From contig NC_092672.1 in assembly GCF_964355755.1 (NCBI RefSeq), positions 25,728,501 to 25,792,500 on the forward strand: 64,000 bases of DNA, in the 5' to 3' direction. The notes under the pieces were generated by a model that ran no database searches, was not told where the DNA came from, and worked only from the letters and a program-made list of their open reading frames with translations. The stretch comes from Antedon mediterranea. Its lineage: Eukaryota > Echinodermata > Crinoidea > Comatulida > Antedonidae. The position numbers and the translations under genes are program-made. Numbering within the stretch: the first letter of the stretch is position 1; every line of letters starts with the position of its first letter. Below, piece after piece: positions 58,691 to 64,000 of this stretch.

Positions 58691-58848
58691 TAGGTCAACT
58701 GGTAACCAATTTAAGTGGTAATGTAATTGTTCAATTTAAACTTTTCATAAGCCTACACTTTTATATATTAGGTAACCAACTTGTGCCAAGACATTTCTAA
58801 AATTGTTTATCCATCTTATAATTTCCTAGTTGGGTGTATGAAATTATA

Positions 58849-58908
58849 AAAAAAAGTTAATTTTAATTAACTTTTTTAACCAGTCTTAAGAGACTGGTTA
58901 GAGATGCA
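58849..58908. repeat. Two adjacent hairpins
   Basis: AAAAAAGTTAA and TTAACTTTTTT flank TTTTAA. The next 22 bp are AACCAGTCT, TAAG, AGACTGGTT. The second resembles a factor-independent terminator, but nothing indicates that role in this animal genome. Confidence 0.6.
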
Positions 58909-59156
58909 ACCATAAAATTATGTTTCTGTTTTTATAAAATTATTGGTATTTGTATAAATACCATTGTTATGATAATTTAGACACGCCTATTATACAATTA
59001 TACTTCTGCTATTCTAATGTTACTGTCAATTAGTTACCAGAGTCCAGTCTAACAAAATATCTTTATGATAACCTTTTTAGCCTAAAAAATGTGCAATGTC
59101 TTAAAAAAATACATCTGCAATTGGCGTTACCATACATATTATTGTCATTAAAACCA

Positions 59157-59190
<34 letters not shown>

Positions 59191-60690
59191 AGGACCCAAA
59201 AAATCACTTTGCATACATTGTAATGCTATTTTGTGTGATAATATTACGTTTTAAGGATATGAAATGAAATCATGAATGCTCCATGTCTTTGAATTTGTGT
59301 TAGTATGTCAATTAGTTAACATACAATTGCCATTGCCAACACAACAATGATTACACATTATTGTTGCTATAGCATTTAATTTGGTCTTGAATATTCCCTA
59401 ATAAATATTGCATAATTATGCCAATGCTATCATTGTGTTTTATATAATATTTTTCACCAATTCTGTCAATATTTCAAATAGTATAATTTTTCTTGTAATT
59501 GTCGAGTAGCTCGCTGTTGGATGCGTATGAAATAAATAAATAGATATTGTTGGTATAGTCTTGACTTTGCTATGGTGATTATGACCATCTGAAAAAGGGT
59601 ATTCTGACATTTAGTTACATAAGGTTTTGACTTTATAGGGCAAAATAATTTACTAAAGTTTATTATACTAATTTTTATTTTATTTATTAAATTAAAAAAT
59701 GATCATATTTGTCTATTCATTTTATTCTTTAATTAATTTTAACGTATATATTTTATATAGGCCTACTTGTTTACTTTCCTTTTGTCTCAATTATTGTGAA
59801 AAAATCAAAAGAAAATTCGGTTATTTTGAAGTTATATGTCTTCATTACAGTTGTTTGTTCTGCGTCTTGTTCTGTTCTTTTTAAAGTTTATGGGCCCCGG
59901 CTGCCTTTCACAAGCTTTGACTTTATTAAAATAAAATTTCCCCTCTTAGTTAGCAAAAGGATTGTTATTATCATGAATTTATAAGATAAATAATTTCTTA
60001 TTTAACAAAAAGGCGGAAAAATTGTTGACGCTTCTGCACATGTGTCTGAAATTAGCATACCTCATGATCAGATGATCATGATCAGATCAGATCACATTAT
60101 ATATATAATGATACTAAATAAATATTTTTCTTTAAATAAAAAAGGGCTATAGTTATAACAATCAACGACAACGAATTTTACTTTATATTATTATTTATTT
60201 TATATTCTTAACCGAAGCATGTTTATTCAGTCTGATATTATGTAGTATTTATATCTTGGAAACATTAATTTATAACACAATTTGTATGTATACTTGTATG
60301 TATGAGTAAAGTACCTGATCGTATAATAGAATTAAGTTCATTAAAAAATGTTATGAGATACGAGAAGAGTTAGTACCTCATATCATTTTCCACAAGAAAT
60401 AAATATAAATGTTAAGCCTTTATGATGAAAATTACTAATATTTTAATAATACAGTAGTAGATAAAAAAATGTGTTTCTCAAACATTTTCGTTTTGAACTT
60501 TGGTAGCATGTTTAGAAGCCATCCATTGATAGGATGGGGAATGAAGATGAACCTTTTTTTAAATCATTGAAGATTGGAAAATGATGTTAGGAAAATGGTT
60601 AGAAAAGTAATTATCTTCTTTGTAACGCAAAGGTATTTTATAAAAGTCGATCTGGTAAAATTTAAATGTTGTCTGATATTTACATTTTAG

Positions 60691-60818
60691 CTGGTGCCAT
60701 CCAATGTTACCAATGTGTAGATTGTGATAAACCAAAAGATAGCATCACCTGCCCAGCATCAGCTGACACATGTGTGATGGGTTTGTCACACGGAAGTGAG
60801 CCCTCTAGAGTAAAAGAG
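60691..60818 (+). CDS. Exon of a Ly6/uPAR-type three-finger protein
   Basis: The acceptor TTTACATTTTAG and donor GAG/GTGAGA bound 128 bp. The first two bases complete a codon and the exon ends in phase 0. It encodes GAIQCYQCVDCDKPKDSITC, then PASADTCVMGLSHGSE and PSRVKE. CYQC followed by a TCP...DTCV spacing is the start of an LU (Ly6/uPAR) domain, a disulphide-bonded fold of secreted or GPI-anchored surface proteins. The rest of the domain (further Cys and the CN end) must be in later exons. None was found to the right; a transposon and a Ty3/Gypsy element begin within 50 bp of the donor and fill the window to its end. An intact gene, with retroelements in its intron, or a broken relict are both possible. 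Confidence 0.6.
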
Positions 60819-60862
60819 GTGAGATGAATAAAGATGGACGACAACTACAACGTGTTTTGTTA

Positions 60863-61632
60863 GGGTGTGTAGAAAGCGACGACCTCGAATTGGACGACCC
60901 CAACGACCCGGGCGACCTCGAATTGGACGACCTAGAATTGGACGACCCATAACACGAAACCGACGACCCTAGCCTAGCCTAGCCTAGGCCTAAGTGAAAT
61001 ATCGCCATTTCATACTGAATGTGTCGACACGAACAAACGAACAGATATGGAACATCATCATTAAAACTGCATTCGATCCGATTAGCACACGAAATACCAG
61101 GTCAAAACGGCCCCTTTTTCAGCGGCGGGTGAGAAGGTTTGACCGTATACAATGCATGTGTGAAATGTAAAGCTTTTCTTATGGCCCTCCCCCCATGCAC
61201 ATGTTCGCAACACGCTGCTTGGTAGGCCTATAGTGTTCGTTATAAGAAGACCAGATGTAATTATACGTCCATGGTTTAACCATGTAATGTATAATATTTA
61301 TTTCTTTTTAATTTATTTTTAATATGTCGAATGCAGTTTTAATGATGCACTCTTGGCGTTCCATATCTGTTCGTTTGTTCGTGTCGACACATTCAGTATG
61401 AAATGGCGATTTTCTGTATTTTTTCAATCAATTACTTGCTTGCGAGTATTATATAAGGTATGGTTTAAAGATCTTTGGCTATGTTCGGCTTCGGGATGTT
61501 ATACCACACTTAGGCTAGGCTATAGGGGTCGTCGGTTTCGTGTTATGGGTCGTCCAATTCTAGGTCGTCCAATTCGAGGTCGCCCGGGTCGTTGGGGTCG
61601 TCCAATTCGAGGTCGTCGCTTTCTACACACCC
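60863..61632. mobile_element. Mutator-like element with inverted ~15-bp minisatellite ends
   Basis: It is flanked by a perfect 10-bp TGTTTTGTTA (60853-60862 and 61633-61642). Both ends read GGGTGTGTAGAAAGCGACGA, then share repeats of GAATTGGACGACC type, CCCGGGCGACCTCG, and inner text GTGTCGACACGAACAAACGA. Left arm is about 60863-61075 and right arm about 61325-61632; the right arm has about 120 bp extra. Arms are almost identical, so the insertion is recent. No transposase; the frame at 61353-61739 is a translation of the arm. Confidence 0.85.
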
Positions 61633-61642
61633 TGTTTTGTTA

Positions 61643-62042
61643 TGTTCTTATTGTTGGTTTCAGCCTAACGAGCGAGCCCGTAACAAATTGGGGGTCATCC
61701 GTGAACAAAGTACGGAATTGTAGTTGTAGATCGAACTGATGGTAATTTTAGTTACTTATTCTAAGCTGGTTTTAGGTTTAGAGGCGTTTTATAACGAACG
61801 AGATTTGGCGGTCGTCGAGCCAGTAGTAGTACACTGTGTTGTTGTTTTAGGCTTGTGTAGGCTTGCCTGTGATACTAGAAGTCGGTTTGGCTTTGATTTT
61901 AGGGGTCTAGTTATTGAGACCACGGCGCACGGTAGGTTTAATACTGTGTGGGCGTGGCAGGTAATTTATTACTGGTGCCTTAATTATCGTCATATTGGTT
62001 ATTTTAACCTGTGTTTTTGTTTGTTTGTTTCAAATAGAAACT
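61643..62042 (+). mobile_element. Leader region of a Ty3/Gypsy element with possible primer-binding site
   Basis: CCCGTAACA is followed by AAT and TGGGGGTCATCCGTG (61689-61703). A CA end followed within three bases by TGG is what an LTR boundary and tRNA primer-binding site look like. The LTR itself is not delimited; AATAAAG at about 60827, left of the inserted element, could be its polyadenylation signal. This assignment is inference. Confidence 0.4.
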
Positions 62043-62709
62043 ATGTCAGAAAGTGATTTTGACGAGGAATTTTTGGATAGCATGTCCATTGAGGTGGTAG
62101 CTCAGCTATCAGAGAGGAGCGTTTGCGACTCCTAGGTACTAGGGTTGGAGCATCTATAAATGATTCCATGAATAAATATGACTTGATAAATGTGATTGGA
62201 AGTCATGTTGGTTTAATTACTCATGAATCCGTAAATACTGCGGGAAATGAGGTAGAGTTGGCTAGAATCGCATTGGAACGTGAAAAATTAATTTTTGAAA
62301 GAAGAAAAATAGAGATTCTAGAGATGCAAACTCAAAGAGAAATGGAAAAAGAAAACATGAATTTGAGTTAAGGAAATTAGAATTAGCTAACCAAATGGGT
62401 CACACCACACGGGTTTCTACACCTAATGATTCAGAGATTACTCAGAATATTAAATGGGTTCCCAAGTTTAATGAGGACGAGGTAGAGAAATATTTTTTAG
62501 CTTTTGAGAAAATTGCTAATAGATTAAAGTGGCCTGCTAGACACTGGACTGTGTTGTTACAAACTGCTCTTGTGGGTAAAGCCCAAGAGGTGTTTTCTGC
62601 ATTGGCTGATGATCAATGTGAAAGCTATGATGCGGTTAAAACTGCTGTTTTGTCAGCTTATGAGTTAGTTCCAGAGGCGTATCGTCAGAAATTTAGGAAC
62701 TTAGGTTAA
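62043..62709 (+). pseudogene. Ty3/Gypsy Gag, N-terminal part, with frameshifts
   Basis: An ATG at 62043 opens a short acidic frame (MSESDFDEEFLDSM). A frameshift near 62115 leads into a helical charged segment (about 62123-62371: ELARIALEREKLIFERRKIE), and another near 62360 leads into 62395-62709. That part has KWVPKFNEDEVEKYFLAFEK and LLQTALVGKAQEVFSAL, the capsid-like region of metavirid Gag proteins. A stop at 62707-62709 interrupts the frame, which continues directly in the same frame. This is a decaying retroelement copy; it is described only, not repaired. Confidence 0.7.
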
Positions 62710-64000
62710 CCTGATGATCAAACGTTTACAGAATTTGCACGTAAGAAGCAGATTCTTTTTGATAGATGGTTTAGTTCGGAAGGAGTAAAGGGTGAATTTG
62801 GAAAGCTTCGTGAGCTTATGTTAGTTGAGGAGTTTAAATCTTGTTCCCCTACTGAAGTTCGTACACATCTGGAGGAGCAGAAAGTTGATAATTTAGTGAA
62901 AGCGGCTTCTGTTGCCGATAATTATGTGCTCACGCACAAGGTGGTGGATACCAAATCGGTTTCCAAATCTGTTGGTGATTCTAAGGTCCAAAGTCAGAAA
63001 ACTACAGTTAATAGTAGTAGTAAATTTGTCAGAACTTGTTTTTACTGCAAGAAAAAGGGTCAAATAAAGGCAGATTGCTGGCTGTTTCAAAGCAAATCTA
63101 AAGGGGATAATAAGAAACCCCAATCACTTCCAAACACGTTAGTAAATACAGTCCCGTTGAAAGTGACAGCGAGTCATGACGTTGATGAATGTGAGAAGTT
63201 GATCCAATCTTCAGGTCCGGGAAAAGTGCGAAAGCTATTTAAGCCTTTCCTCTCTACTGGTTCTGTAGCATTGATCAACGATGTGAATCTGAGTAAAGTT
63301 CGTGTCTTAAGAGACACAGGGGCGTCACAATCCCTGATAATAGAATCGGCATTGTCATTTTCAAACGAGTCTTCTGCTGGAGCAAGTGTGCTCATTCAAG
63401 GTGTTGAAGGGGGTTATAAGGAAGTCCCACTTCATGTAGTTCGGATTGAAACAGATATTGTTAGCGGAGATTTTGTTGTCGGTGTCGTTCCGAGTCTTCC
63501 AGTATGGGGTGTCACACTCCTTTTGGGGAATGATTTGGCCGGAGACAGAGTGACAGTAGAACCGGTTGTGTGCAAGAGTCCTGTTGAAGACGAAAGCACG
63601 GTGTGTTTAGAGAAAGAATTATCACATGTGTTTCCATCATGTGCGGTGACGCGATTTATGGCAAATAAAACCATAGATGAGGATTAGAGTATTGACTTAT
63701 GTGATAGTTTTTACGGAGACATTACGGATCGCGTTTCCCAAGAGGCTGTCTGCTCAGGTCCCGAGTCACACATTGCCCAGGCTGAACAACAGCACCCAAA
63801 AGTGTGTGATTTCGGACCAACAATTCTCAATCGGTCTAGGTTAGTGGAAGAGCAGAGTAAAGATCCTGATTTGGTGTCATTTGGTCAGCAAGCTCTTTCT
63901 GTAGAGGAAATGTCTATTGTTCCTGTTTGTTATTATATAAAGGATGGCATACTTATGCGTAAGTGGAAGCCACCAGATATTCCAAGTAGTGATGTTTGGA
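62710..64000 (+). pseudogene. Ty3/Gypsy Gag C-terminus, protease and start of a further Pol domain, runs off window
   Basis: The frame continues from the Gag part, with a stop at 63685-63687 and open text to the window end. A zinc-knuckle-like motif CFYCKKKGQIKADC (about 63037) has Gln where His is expected. An aspartic protease follows, with RDTGASQSLI (about 63309) and LLLGNDLAGD. After the second stop come LVEEQSKDPDLVSFGQQALS and DGILMRKWKPPD. In metavirid Pol such text stands before the integrase zinc-binding region, not before reverse transcriptase. This suggests the protease-integrase-RT order of Gmr1-like elements. The window ends before this can be confirmed. Confidence 0.65.

Larger units (their letters stand above)
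58004..60685. other. Spacer with LINE relic, hairpins and a TA run
   Basis: It contains the LINE relic at 58405-58690, the paired hairpins at 58849-58908 and a (TA)n run at about 59158-59187. No host exon was recognised before 60691. Confidence 0.35.

Noticed and set aside
58886-58908. Rho-independent terminator
   Set aside because: A bacterial feature; the window is an animal genome and no small gene precedes it.
61353-62056. Frames of 128 and 105 codons before the Gag start
   Set aside because: The first translates the right arm of the inserted element; the second lies in the leader of the Ty3/Gypsy element without a family match.
1-64000. tRNA or rRNA genes
   Set aside because: No cloverleaf with TTCGANNC arm or ribosomal RNA core sequence was recognised by eye; a covariance-model scan would be needed to exclude them.

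Overview
This is an AT-rich, intron-containing animal genome window. It holds CR1/L2-type LINEs, a Ty3/Gypsy element, many TIR elements and a Roco-type LRR/GTPase/Death gene. The palindrome TAGGCCTA is scattered throughout and dense at 4.4-4.8 and 52.7-53.2 kb. Together these suggest a marine deuterostome invertebrate, most likely an echinoderm; this is inference, since no marker gene is present.

Host genes are few. (1) On the + strand at 15.83-20.77 kb is a six-exon gene (its 5' end not found) for a leucine-rich-repeat Roco protein. Order: disordered N-terminus, LRRs, Roc GTPase, first half of COR, Death domain, then a COR-B-like tail. Five introns have consistent phases. (2) On the - strand a two-exon galactose-3-O-sulfotransferase-like gene has its catalytic exon at 31.7-33.5 kb and its signal-anchor exon at 43.4-43.6 kb. 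The ~10 kb intron contains a nearly full-length LINE. (3) On the + strand at 60.69-60.82 kb is one exon of a Ly6/uPAR-type three-finger protein. A weak orphan terminal exon may lie at 12.88-12.98 kb.

The rest is a dense, nested repeat landscape. At 1.0-1.9 kb is a small element whose ends are oppositely oriented 15-bp minisatellites. At 2.3-3.8 kb is a ~101-bp satellite with a hairpin in each unit. From 4.95 to 11.95 kb one old repeat was hit by two different elements that also carry inverted minisatellite ends; the larger contains a dead CR1 LINE. A copy of the old repeat at 30.9-31.25 kb lacks both insertions. From 25.7 to 29.8 kb a PIF/Harbinger-like element contains a hAT-like and a Mutator-like insertion, each with 8-10 bp target duplications. 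At 35.3-40.0 kb a small TA-flanked TIR element is interrupted by a ~4.2 kb LINE with intact ORF1 and ORF2; a second copy of the TIR element is at 47.5-47.9 kb. Further on are two related elements with 5-bp TATRA duplications (46.7-47.5 and 57.5-58.0 kb), the first holding a perfect 56-bp palindrome, and a 2.7 kb element with ~900-bp inverted arms (50.0-52.7 kb). Near the right end is an element with a perfect 10-bp duplication (60.86-61.63 kb), followed by a decaying Ty3/Gypsy element (61.6 kb to the window end). Its protease seems to be followed by integrase-like sequence instead of reverse transcriptase.

The most unusual signals are the recurring inverted-minisatellite transposon architecture, with unrelated unit sequences in each element, and the Death domain between the two halves of a COR domain. 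All boundaries and splice sites were read by eye.
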